Positions 56,684 to 63,997 of a stretch of DNA of 64,000 bases are shown in pieces. The notes under the pieces were generated by a model, which did not search any database, was not told the DNA's origin, and saw only the letters and a list, made by a program, of their open reading frames with translations. Within the stretch, counting starts at the first letter, position 1; each line of letters opens with the position of its first letter. The stretch covers positions 17,515-81,514 of the forward strand of contig CAZEBW010000009.1 of assembly GCA_964510205.1 (NCBI GenBank), read 5' to 3'. The position numbers and the translations under genes are program-made. Source of the stretch: CAZEBW01 sp964510205 (GTDB taxonomy: Bacteria; Chloroflexota; Anaerolineae; VGOG01).

Positions 56684-58135
56684 ATGGTGAACAAGCAGGA
56701 TTTCAAGAAAATCGAAGAATATGTCTACGAGATTCCCAAGGGCTATCGGCCCGACATGCGGGTTCCGGCCCGCCTCTACGCCGATGAAGAGCTCCTGGAG
56801 GCGGCGTTGGGGGATCGCTCTCTGGAGCAGTTGGTGAACACCGCCACCCTGCCCGGCGTGGTCAAGTACGCCCTGGCCATGCCCGACATCCATCAGGGCT
56901 ACGGCCCGCCCATCGGCGGGGTGATTCCCATGACAACGTCCGATGGCGTCATCTCACCGGGGGCCGTCGGCTACGATATCAACTGCGGCGTGCGACTGCT
57001 GCGCTCCAACATCTTCGCCGAAGAGGTCAAGCCCATCATGGACGACATCGTCCACGCCCTCTTCCGAGGCATTCCCAGCGGCGTAGGCCGCAGCGGGGAC
57101 ATCAGGCTCTCCCATCGGGAGATGAACGCTGTTTTGGAACGAGGATCGGCTTGGGCTGTGAGCCAGGGCTACGGCACGAAGGATGATCTGGCACACACCG
57201 AGGAACAGGGAGCGCTGGCCGGGGCCGATTCGCGGGCGGTGAGCAACAAGGCCAAGAAACGAGGTGCCAGCCAACTGGGCACTTTGGGCTCAGGCAACCA
57301 CTTCGTCGAGGTGGGCGAGGTGGAGGAGATCTTCGACGACGAGGTCGCGGACGCTTTTGGCCTGTTCCAGGGCCAGATGGTGGTTTGGGTGCACTCCGGC
57401 TCGCGGGGCCTGGGCCATCAGGTCTGCACCGACTACGTGCGCGACCTGCAGAAGGCAGTGCACAAATACGGCATCCAGTTGCCCGACCGAGAGCTGGTCT
57501 GCGCCCCCTTCCACTCGCCCGAAGGACGCGACTACTTCGCCGCCATGGCCTGCGCCGCCAACTACGCCTGGGCCAATCGCCAGTGCCTGGCCCACCTCGC
57601 GCGCCAGATTCTGGACGACGCGCTGGCTGGCCTGGTCAAAGATAGGGAGCTCACCCTGGTCTACGACGTGGCGCACAACATCGCCAAGGTGGAGGAGTAT
57701 GCCATTGACGGGAAACCCACCGAGTTGATCATCCACCGCAAGGGGGCCACGCGGGCCTTTGGGCCGGGGATGGAGGTTCTACCCGCCGACTATCGAGAGC
57801 TGGGTCAGCCGGTCTTGATTCCCGGCGACATGGGCACCGGCTCCTACGTCCTGGTGGGCGGCGACGCTGCCATGGAGAAGACGTTCGGCAGCTCCTGCCA
57901 CGGCGCAGGGCGGACCATGAGCCGCAGCGCAGCCAAGAGGAAGGTTTGGGGGGAGGACTTGCAGAAGGAGTTAGCGGACCAGGGCATCATGGTACAGTCT
58001 GGCAGCATGGCTGGCCTGGCCGAGGAAGCGCCGCTGGCCTATAAGGACGTGGATCGCGTGGTCAACGTGGTGCACTCGCTGGGAATCGCGCGGAAAGTGG
58101 CCAGGCTCGTACCGCTAGGCGTCATCAAAGGGTAA
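56684..58135 (+). CDS. rtcB: RNA-splicing ligase RtcB
   Basis: Joins 2',3'-cyclic phosphate or 3'-phosphate RNA ends to 5'-OH ends using GTP and Mn2+. Metal motifs: VGYDINCGVRLLRSN (Asp/Cys), LGSGNHFVEVGEV (GNHF), HSGSRGLGHQV, and the guanylylated His region GSSCHGAGRTMSRSAAKR. Length 483 aa, typical. AAGGAGGAGGAGGAC precedes ATG 56684. It ends the nusA-to-rtcB strand and forms an RNA-repair module with archease. Confidence 0.97.
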   Translation: MVNKQDFKKIEEYVYEIPKGYRPDMRVPARLYADEELLEAALGDRSLEQLVNTATLPGVVKYALAMPDIHQGYGPPIGGVIPMTTSDGVISPGAVGYDINCGVRLLRSNIFAEEVKPIMDDIVHALFRGIPSGVGRSGDIRLSHREMNAVLERGSAWAVSQGYGTKDDLAHTEEQGALAGADSRAVSNKAKKRGASQLGTLGSGNHFVEVGEVEEIFDDEVADAFGLFQGQMVVWVHSGSRGLGHQVCTDYVRDLQKAVHKYGIQLPDRELVCAPFHSPEGRDYFAAMACAANYAWANRQCLAHLARQILDDALAGLVKDRELTLVYDVAHNIAKVEEYAIDGKPTELIIHRKGATRAFGPGMEVLPADYRELGQPVLIPGDMGTGSYVLVGGDAAMEKTFGSSCHGAGRTMSRSAAKRKVWGEDLQKELADQGIMVQSGSMAGLAEEAPLAYKDVDRVVNVVHSLGIARKVARLVPLGVIKG

Positions 58136-58272
58136 CAACGGACTGCGGGATTTAACGGACCTCAGAGGTCAAACGTCAGGCACCAAGCGTCTAAAGAAGG
58201 ACCGTCCCTCATTAACAAGGGGGAGAACTCGCTTCTGAAGAGATCGAGGCACGTCCAAACACGTGGCGGTTC

Positions 58273-58704
58273 TTATGTCACGACCACCACCTCAACGCCC
58301 GTTTCCTGGCGCACAGACTGGACAAAGCGTTGGATTCCCTCCACGGTGAAAGTCTGCGATGCTGCGCTGGTTCGCGGCGTGCCAATGACCAGCGTACTCG
58401 CTCCGACCTGGCGCAAATAGTCTGCAATGCTTTGCTGCAACGGGCCGTGGATCACAACGGCCTGCGCGGTCAGTCCCTGCCGACGGGCCCGCCCCCGGGC
58501 GATGTACAGCAATGCTCTACCCAACCGCGCCATTTCGTCCTTCAGCGCCTCTACCAGCGAATCATCTACTGGCCCCACAAAGCTAGGATCTACAACGTAC
58601 AGGAATATCAGTTCCGCGCCCTGTTCTTTCGCCAGATCAATAGCTCTTTCCTGAGTGCGACGGCTGGCCTCGCCACCCTGCGTGGCGCACACGATGGGCT
58701 GCAT
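58273..58704 (-). CDS. Universal stress protein family, degenerate nucleotide site
   Basis: 143-aa UspA-fold protein: IVCATQGGEASRRTQERAI at the N-terminus and STLVIGTPRTSAASQTF near the end. The usual ATP-binding pattern GxxG(x9)G(S/T) is not preserved, so it is likely a non-ATP-binding member. Its start is three bases after the antiporter gene, so it is co-transcribed with it. UspA proteins fused or linked to transporters often regulate them. Confidence 0.85.
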   Translation of the reverse strand: MQPIVCATQGGEASRRTQERAIDLAKEQGAELIFLYVVDPSFVGPVDDSLVEALKDEMARLGRALLYIARGRARRQGLTAQAVVIHGPLQQSIADYLRQVGASTLVIGTPRTSAASQTFTVEGIQRFVQSVRQETGVEVVVVT

Positions 58705-58706
58705 CT

Positions 58707-60287
58707 CTATTCTCCTTGTGACTGCTGGCGGCTCCGGAAGGCAGTGCGAATCAGGGTCAACGCTTCCAGTCGGCGGTCCACATCGGCCCGCAGCTCTTCA
58801 AATACCTCGTTCGACAATATGCCTCGCCGCAACGCACCCATCAGCGCCGCCCGCTCGCCATGCAGCGCTTTCTGACGGGCCTGCAAAAGCGACTCTCGCT
58901 CCAAGTCAGCGTGTTCGGCATACAACTGCTTGATCTCTTCCTCCAACAAGTCCTGGGTTTGGGCACAGTCATCGCGCAGGCCCTGCCACATCTCGTTCAT
59001 CAGCACCCCACCACGACGCAACTGCTCCAGCCGACTCAGACCGCCCTGAACAGCCAGTAGCCGCCCCAGATGCCTTTGGTGCTCAAGTACGTGGTCAGCG
59101 CGCTCGGTCAGCCCCAGTCGTTTGAGCAGAAACTGAATCGTCGTTCCCTGTCCCATCAAGGTGAACAACAGCACGCCAAAAGCCATAGACAGTAGCATAT
59201 CGCGATGCGGCAAGCTCATGGGCAAGCTGAGGGCCAGCGCCAGGCTGATGGCGCCGCGCAGCCCACCCCAAAACAACACGTGCTGCCAACTAGATTGGAT
59301 GCGCATTCGGCCTCTGCCTAGCGAAAACAGCCAGGACAGACCGTATACCACCACCGCTCGGCTGACCAACACGGCTACCACCGCCACGGCAATAGGTCCC
59401 AGATTGGCCCACAATTGGGGCAGATCCACCTCCAAACCAATGAGCAGGAAGACAAGGGAGTTAGCCAGAAAAGCCAGATATTCCCAAAGAGTGAAAATGG
59501 TACTCTTCGTCAGAGGGGACGTTTGGGTCGCACCCAGGTTGCCAGCCAGGAGACCTGCCACCACCACCGCCAACACGCCGCTGACATGCATCTGCTCGGC
59601 CAGCAGGTAGGCCCCGTAAGCCAAGAGCGTGGTTAGGGTGGCTGAGATCAGGGGATCATCCAGGCGGGCCATGAGTTGAGCCGTCAGCCAGCCCAGGGCC
59701 AGCCCCACTGCCATGCCACCCAGGGAGACCTCTAGGAAATCGAACACGCCGCCCACCGGATCAAAGACCCCAGACACGGCTGCTGCCAGTGCGATGTGAA
59801 AGGTCACAATGGCCGTGCCATCGTTGAACAGGCTCTCGCCCTCGACTGTCGTGGCCAGCCGACGGGGCACGCCCAACTCTCGGAACAGAGCGACTACGGC
59901 GACCGGGTCGATAGCGGCGATGAGCGCCCCAAAGACAGCCGCTGTGGCAAAGGGCAAGCCGGTTCCCAAAACCACGCCCCCTCCCACAACCAATGTGGAC
60001 AGAAGAACGCCGGGCACAGCCAGCATCAGGATGGACGGTAGGGCGTCGCGCAACAGCCTCACATCCAAGTGAAAGGCAGCCTCAAAGAGCAGTGGGGGGA
60101 CAAAAAGGAACAGGATGAGCTCCGGCGTCACTTCCATGTCCACTGGGCGACGAATGGCGATGAGCAGACCCACCAACACGAGCGCCACGGTGTAAGGCAA
60201 GCGTATACGGCGCACGGCAATGGCTACCAGCGTCGCCACCAGGATTAACAGCACAATCAGTGATTCGAGTTGTAGAAGTCCTTCCAT
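58707..60287 (-). CDS. Na+/H+ antiporter, CPA1/NhaP family
   Basis: A membrane cation/proton exchanger of 526 aa. About 12 hydrophobic segments occupy residues 5-400. The transport motifs AAIDPVAVVALFRELGVP and EGESLFNDGTAIVTFHIAL (ND motif) are those of CPA1 proteins. A C-terminal cytosolic region of about 120 residues is charged and helical (LLEEEIKQLYAEHADLERE), probably regulatory. Universal stress protein genes flank it on both sides. Confidence 0.93.
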   Translation of the reverse strand: MEGLLQLESLIVLLILVATLVAIAVRRIRLPYTVALVLVGLLIAIRRPVDMEVTPELILFLFVPPLLFEAAFHLDVRLLRDALPSILMLAVPGVLLSTLVVGGGVVLGTGLPFATAAVFGALIAAIDPVAVVALFRELGVPRRLATTVEGESLFNDGTAIVTFHIALAAAVSGVFDPVGGVFDFLEVSLGGMAVGLALGWLTAQLMARLDDPLISATLTTLLAYGAYLLAEQMHVSGVLAVVVAGLLAGNLGATQTSPLTKSTIFTLWEYLAFLANSLVFLLIGLEVDLPQLWANLGPIAVAVVAVLVSRAVVVYGLSWLFSLGRGRMRIQSSWQHVLFWGGLRGAISLALALSLPMSLPHRDMLLSMAFGVLLFTLMGQGTTIQFLLKRLGLTERADHVLEHQRHLGRLLAVQGGLSRLEQLRRGGVLMNEMWQGLRDDCAQTQDLLEEEIKQLYAEHADLERESLLQARQKALHGERAALMGALRRGILSNEVFEELRADVDRRLEALTLIRTAFRSRQQSQGE

Positions 60288-60319
60288 ACACAGTTACCTC
60301 ACTTGGCTCTGGGAGTCCT

Positions 60320-60763
60320 TTAAGTCTCTTCCTGCGAGGATCGCACCAGCAATACAGGGACGCTGGCTCCCCGGACTACCCGATCGGCTACACTGCCTAT
60401 CAGCCAGCGGCTAAACCCAGAACGTCCTCGCGTGCAGATCACGATCAGATCCACCTGATTCGTTTCCACGAACCGCAAGATTTCTGCGTGGGGACGTCCC
60501 TCGATGATGAACACCTGGGCCGGGATACCGCGTTCTTGGACGCGGGCAGCGATACCCTCCAGATACTGGCGAGCCATAGTGCTGGTCAGCTCCTCTGCTC
60601 GTCTGATGGCCGCTTGTGATAGGCCCCGGTCCCTCGGCAATGGCTCGAGGACCCTGAGAAGGATCAACTCTGCCTGAAACCGCTCAGCCTGAGCAATAGC
60701 GCGCGGCAGCGTCTGTTCGGCCAGGGCCGAGCCGTCTAGGGGTAGCAAGATGCGGTTGTACAT
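60320..60763 (-). CDS. Universal stress protein UspA, ATP-binding type
   Basis: 147-aa UspA protein: MYNRILLPLDGSALAEQTLP at the start and ICTRGRSGFSRWLIGSVADRV near the end, with the full GxxG(x9)GS ATP-binding pattern. ATG 60763 is preceded by AAGAGGAGG. It lies upstream of the antiporter gene on the same strand and probably forms an operon with it and the second Usp. Confidence 0.93.
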   Translation of the reverse strand: MYNRILLPLDGSALAEQTLPRAIAQAERFQAELILLRVLEPLPRDRGLSQAAIRRAEELTSTMARQYLEGIAARVQERGIPAQVFIIEGRPHAEILRFVETNQVDLIVICTRGRSGFSRWLIGSVADRVVRGASVPVLLVRSSQEET

Positions 60764-60787
60764 AAACCTAACCTCCTCTTGAGGCAC

Positions 60788-60943
60788 TTATTGCTGGATG
60801 CGGTTGTTGGCTGGCGGACTGTCAGCAGCCTCCGGCCAGGGTTCAAGGCCCAGCATTCTGCGGTAGTTGCCAGGCTCAATGACGGCCTCACGAACCACAG
60901 ATCGGCTTTCGGCGACAGGGCCCTCTACAAAGACGCGCCAAAG
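60788..60943 (-). pseudogene. Possible C-terminal remnant of an unidentified gene
   Basis: On the minus strand an open frame reads LQLWRVFVEGPVAESRSVV, then EPGNYRRMLGLEPW and ends at TAA 60790-60788. It looks protein-like but has no start codon or ribosome site, and TGA closes it upstream. It may be the tail of a deleted gene, or chance. No family recognised. Confidence 0.3.
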
Positions 60944-61090
60944 CTGTAAATAATGAGATCAAGTAATCAAGCGGAACCATCAACGCCGGTCTAACGGGTT
61001 GGTCATATTGTACCATAAAGACGGTTTTTTTCCAAGTCATTTACCTCCCGTGTCAGTGATAGACGTATTTCTGGACCCATACATAACACG

Positions 61091-61117
61091 GCCCTAACCG
61101 GTTGGACCGGTTAGGGC
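61091..61117 (-). terminator. Terminator downstream of the LysW-like gene
   Basis: A perfect 12-bp stem GCCCTAACCGGT/ACCGGTTAGGGC with a 3-base loop lies 58 bp past the stop codon of the zinc-ribbon gene. The T-tract is weak on the minus strand. Confidence 0.6.
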
Positions 61118-61175
61118 TCGTTTCCCATACATACCGTACACTTCTAACTGTGGAATGGTCGCCCGGTGGAGGACG

Positions 61176-61361
61176 CTAGTCCTCGTCCTCCTCCTCGTCC
61201 TCATCGTCCCAGTCCTCATCCCCAAAAGCGTAATCGAGCTCCAGAGGCTTTAGACTGATGACTTCCAGCGCCATACCACATTCGGGACATTCAACGAACT
61301 GTCCCAGTTTCACGTTTTTGCTCAGCGTGATCATGCTCTCACATTCAGGACACTGAGTCAT
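61176..61361 (-). CDS. LysW-like zinc-ribbon protein with acidic tail
   Basis: 61 residues. CPEC at 4-7 and CPEC at 25-28 form a zinc ribbon followed by MALEVISLKPLELDYAF, as in LysW/ArgW amino-group carrier proteins. True LysW ends in EDWGE with the terminal Glu as attachment site. Here the tail is DEDWDDEDEEEDED and ends in Asp, and no lysX/argX is near, so carrier function is doubtful. AAGGGGG precedes ATG 61361. It lies 43 bp downstream of the 26-residue Lys-rich ORF and probably shares its transcript. The acidic string resembles that of the protein at 11142-11333. Confidence 0.8.
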   Translation of the reverse strand: MTQCPECESMITLSKNVKLGQFVECPECGMALEVISLKPLELDYAFGDEDWDDEDEEEDED

Positions 61362-61404
61362 TTCGAAACCCCCTTATTGCAGATAGGATTGAGCATTCTC
61401 TCAT

Positions 61405-61485
61405 TCAGTCGTCCTTCTTCTTGGGCTTGGCTGGAGACTTCTTCGCCTTAGGCTTGTCAGGCGACTTCTTGTCCTTCTTCCCCAT
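61405..61485 (-). CDS. 26-residue Lys/Pro-rich microprotein
   Basis: A short frame from ATG 61485 to TGA 61407-61405 encodes MGKKDKKSPDKPKAKKSP plus AKPKKKDD: twelve Lys, four Asp, no hydrophobic core. It has a very strong ribosome site, AAGGAGG, nine bases upstream. Its own near-consensus promoter (61621-61649) and a structured leader precede it. The composition is like histone-H1 tails, so nucleic acid or acidic-protein binding is likely; a direct partner could be the acidic LysW-like protein encoded next. The frame is far below usual gene-finder limits. The ribosome site and promoter are the main evidence. Confidence 0.62.
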   Translation of the reverse strand: MGKKDKKSPDKPKAKKSPAKPKKKDD

Positions 61486-61522
61486 TTTTGACTTCCTCCT
61501 TGTTTTTTTGTGGGATCAACGT

Positions 61523-61619
61523 AGATACGGGGGCAAGACCTGACAGGCCATGTGCCCATGCCAATCTGCGCGCAACGCCCCCGTTATCTCACGTCAGCTT
61601 TCCCAAACCTGTCAGGTCT
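61523..61619 (-). promoter_or_regulatory. Interleaved (pseudoknot or switch) RNA leader of the microprotein gene
   Basis: Two long complementary pairs are interleaved. Segment 61619-61608 (AGACCTGACAGG on the minus strand) pairs perfectly with 61547-61536 (CCTGTCAGGTCT). Segment 61589-61577 (AGATAACGGGGGC) pairs with 61534-61523 (GCCCCCGTATCT) with one bulge. The order 1-2-1'-2' gives an H-type pseudoknot or two mutually exclusive helices. It starts at the predicted transcription start and ends about 20 bases before the ribosome site. Confidence 0.65.
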
Positions 61620-61620
61620 G

Positions 61621-61649
61621 ATCATAAGTATATCACAAATCCGTGCCAA
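61621..61649 (-). promoter_or_regulatory. Promoter of the microprotein/LysW-like operon
   Basis: On the minus strand TTGGCA (61649-61644), a 17-bp spacer and TATGAT (61626-61621). The operator array begins 4 bp upstream of the -35 box. Confidence 0.7.
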
Positions 61650-61653
61650 CGTC

Positions 61654-61730
61654 AGTAACAAGTCGGTTGCTCTTTGGTAACAATACGGTTACAGCTTGGT
61701 AAAGAATCAGTAACAGAACGCAAACAGGGG
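61654..61730. promoter_or_regulatory. Array of seven 7-bp motifs in exact 11-bp phase (OmpR/PhoB-type operator candidate)
   Basis: Starting at 61654, 61665, 61676, 61687, 61698, 61709 and 61720 the plus strand reads AGTAACA, GGTTGCT, GGTAACA, GGTTACA, GGTAAAG, AGTAACA and GCAAACA. Each is followed by a 4-bp spacer. On the promoter strand the unit is TGTWACY. PhoB-type regulators bind 11-bp direct repeats (7 bp plus 4 bp). A PhoB-family gene ends 84 bp away. Confidence 0.72.
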
Positions 61731-61753
61731 ATCTCGCTGCTTGGGAGATCCCC
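61727..61753 (-). terminator. Terminator of the response regulator gene
   Basis: A 9-bp stem GGGGATCTC/GAGATCCCC (61727-61735 with 61745-61753) followed on the minus strand by TGTTTG lies 61 bp past the regulator stop codon. Confidence 0.65.
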
Positions 61754-61813
61754 TATTGGCTCAAAGCTTATTGCTCTCACAAAGTTCGCTACCTGACAAG
61801 TCGCCCAGGTGGA

Positions 61814-62497
61814 TCATTCGTCTGGGGGAGACAGGCGATACCCAAAGCCCCGCACCGACTGAATGTATCTCTCTCCGCCCTCGGATACGGCCCTCATTTT
61901 GAGCCTCATGCGATTGATGTGGACCTTGAGCAATTCTCGCGCTTCGCTGTCTTCGCCCTCGTAACCCCACACCGTTTCCAAGAGTTCTCGATAGCCCACC
62001 ACGCGCCTGCCATTCAGGGCCAAGGAGCCCAGCAGATTGAACTGAAGCGGAGTCAAGAGCAAACGCCTGTCATGGAAGACAACCTCCTTCTTCTCAAAGT
62101 CAATGGTCAAGTGACCAATCTCCAGAACCGTTTTCTCTTCCTCAAACAGGCTGCGCAATCGTCTGAGAATCGCCTCCGCACGACGAAGGTGCCCTGGCTG
62201 GAAGGCCCTGATATGTTCCTCCAGCAACTCGTCTTCCCTGGGCTCTTCCCTCTTGGCGTGGGCGACCGGGAGGACGAGCGGCATGTCGGCGTCCTGTTGC
62301 AAGGAGGCGAAGGGTCGAGAGCCAGCTATCTCCAGCAGCTCCTGGTCGAGAATGATCAGGTCGGGCTTGTGCCTCTCGAGCAAAGCGGAGGCGGAGGAGC
62401 CATCGGGGGCAACGACCACAGAGTGCCCTTCCCGCTGCAGGCAATAGCGGAGACCCTTGCAAAACTCCTCGTTTTCGTTAATCACCAGGATTCTCAT
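61814..62497 (-). CDS. OmpR/PhoB-family response regulator with degenerate receiver
   Basis: 227 aa. Residues 1-110 are a CheY-like receiver, 125-225 a winged-helix DNA-binding domain (LLTPLQFNLLGSLALNGRRV, VHINRMRLKM, YIQSVRGFGYRL). The phosphoacceptor Asp51 is present (LIILDQELLE). The first residue of the acidic pair is Asn (INENEEF), the switch Thr/Ser is Ala (LPVAHA), and the conserved Lys before Pro-Phe is lost (HIRAFQP). It is probably an atypical regulator not switched by ordinary phosphorylation. No histidine kinase gene is adjacent. The downstream 11-bp motif array is the likely target. purB lies 15 bp upstream (62513). Confidence 0.88.
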   Translation of the reverse strand: MRILVINENEEFCKGLRYCLQREGHSVVVAPDGSSASALLERHKPDLIILDQELLEIAGSRPFASLQQDADMPLVLPVAHAKREEPREDELLEEHIRAFQPGHLRRAEAILRRLRSLFEEEKTVLEIGHLTIDFEKKEVVFHDRRLLLTPLQFNLLGSLALNGRRVVGYRELLETVWGYEGEDSEARELLKVHINRMRLKMRAVSEGGERYIQSVRGFGYRLSPPDE

Positions 62498-62512
62498 GGA
62501 TCGTACACCCCC

Positions 62513-63925
62513 TTATGCTTCGGCCAATCGCTTTCGGAGGCGCTGCAGGAACTGCGCGCAGCGGGCAGGAGCGTCACCCACGAAGCGGACGGCGTTGAGG
62601 AGTTCCCTGATCCTCTCAGCGGGCAGAAAGGCGAGGAGGTCTTCATCATTGCCCAACCTGTCCGTCAGAGGGTTCTCCTGACCTCGGTGAACAGCTTGCC
62701 AGGCAGCCATGGTGTGCTGGCGGATGCGCTCGTGCGTCTCCTGGCGGTCGGCGCCGGCCTTGACCAGCTCCATGAGCAGCGACTCGGTGGCGGCGAAGAC
62801 GCCGTAGGTGGCCAAGTTGCGCTCCATGTTCTCCGCGTGAACGACCAAGCCCGCCACAATGCGCTCAGCGCAGAGGAGCATCTCGTCCAGCGCCAAGAAG
62901 GCTTGCGGGAAAATCACCCGGCGGTTGGCGGAGTCGTCCAGCGTGCGCTCCAAGAGGGAAAGAGCGGCGTTGTCCCAGGCCACCTTGGGCAGAGCGCTGA
63001 GGTAGCGAGCCAGGGAGCAGATCTTCTCGGCGGTGACGGGATTGCGCTTGAAGGGCATGGCGCTGGAGCCCACCTGCTTGGCTCCAAAAGGCTCGCTCAA
63101 CTCCCCAAAGGGCGCAGCGTGCAGCACGCGCAGGTCAAAAGCGAAGCGGTGCAGCGATTGAGCGATGGAGGCCAGAGTGGTCAGCACCAGAAAGTCCTGC
63201 TTGCGGGCGTAGACCTGGGTGGACACGGGCACAGCCTCCAAGCCCAGCTTCTCCATAAACAATCGTTCCAGCTTTACCGGGCTCATCCCGCTGCCCTGGA
63301 GCAACTGCGCGTAGGAGGTCGAAGTCCCCACCGCGCCTTTTAATCCTTTGGCTCTGAGGTTTCTCGCCAAGTGATCCAGGCTCTCCAGGTCCATGAGCAG
63401 GTCGTGGGCGTACTGGCAGAGGCGGTAGCCCAGGGTGGTCGGCTCGGCGGGCTGGAGGTGGGTGTAGCCCATGGCGGGCAGGCGCTGGTAGCGCTCGATC
63501 TGGACGGCGAAAGCTTCGAGCAGAGCCACCAGTCGCCGGCGAACCAGGCGCAGGGACTCGTTGATGCGCAGGACGTCAGCGTTATCCTCCACGTCCGCAC
63601 TGGTGGCTCCCAGGTGGATTTTGCCCCCGCCGACGGGGCACTGCTCGGCGTAGGCCCTGATCTCGGCCATCTTGTCGTGGCCGATTTCGGCCTCAATCTC
63701 GTGGGAGCGGGCGATGTCCACCTCGTCCTGGTGAGCCTTCAGATCATCCAGCTCCGCCCGGCTAACCAGCCCCGTCTGGTGCTGGGCCTCAGCCAGCGCC
63801 ACCCAAATCCGCCGCCACAGCCGCCGCTTGTGCTCCTCCGACCACACCCTCCGCATCTCCTGGCTGCCGTAGCGCCAGGTGAAGGGGGATAGGAAGGTGT
63901 TGTGGTTGTAGGCTTGCTGTCCCAT
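62513..63925 (-). CDS. purB: Adenylosuccinate lyase
   Basis: Purine biosynthesis enzyme acting on SAICAR and adenylosuccinate. The fumarase-superfamily signature QVGSSAMPFKRNPVTAEKI is complete. HLGATSADVEDNADVLRI carries the TSxD-type region, and MGYTHLQPAEPTTLGYR the catalytic His. ATG 63925 gives 470 aa; the frame continues nine codons further in a stuttering repeat. The regulator gene follows after 15 bp, so they are likely co-transcribed. Confidence 0.95.
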   Translation of the reverse strand: MGQQAYNHNTFLSPFTWRYGSQEMRRVWSEEHKRRLWRRIWVALAEAQHQTGLVSRAELDDLKAHQDEVDIARSHEIEAEIGHDKMAEIRAYAEQCPVGGGKIHLGATSADVEDNADVLRINESLRLVRRRLVALLEAFAVQIERYQRLPAMGYTHLQPAEPTTLGYRLCQYAHDLLMDLESLDHLARNLRAKGLKGAVGTSTSYAQLLQGSGMSPVKLERLFMEKLGLEAVPVSTQVYARKQDFLVLTTLASIAQSLHRFAFDLRVLHAAPFGELSEPFGAKQVGSSAMPFKRNPVTAEKICSLARYLSALPKVAWDNAALSLLERTLDDSANRRVIFPQAFLALDEMLLCAERIVAGLVVHAENMERNLATYGVFAATESLLMELVKAGADRQETHERIRQHTMAAWQAVHRGQENPLTDRLGNDEDLLAFLPAERIRELLNAVRFVGDAPARCAQFLQRLRKRLAEA

Positions 63926-63946
63926 CGCTGTGCTCCGTGTCAATCT

Positions 63947-63997
63947 CCGCATCCGCTGAACCGCTGACTCCGCTGAAAACCCTGAGACCGCTGAGGC
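63947..63997. repeat. Stuttering CCGCTGA repeat upstream of purB
   Basis: CCGCTGAA, CCGCTGAC, CCGCTGAA, CCCTGAGA and CCGCTGAG follow each other at the right edge, the same kind of short-unit stutter as elsewhere in the window. Confidence 0.6.

Noticed and set aside
61176..61361. True LysW of the AAA lysine pathway
   Set aside because: The terminal EDWGE with C-terminal Glu is missing and no lysX, lysZ, lysY or argX gene is nearby.
61919..63343. 474-codon plus-strand frame opposite the regulator and purB
   Set aside because: Crosses the boundary of two recognised genes on the other strand and contains no domain.
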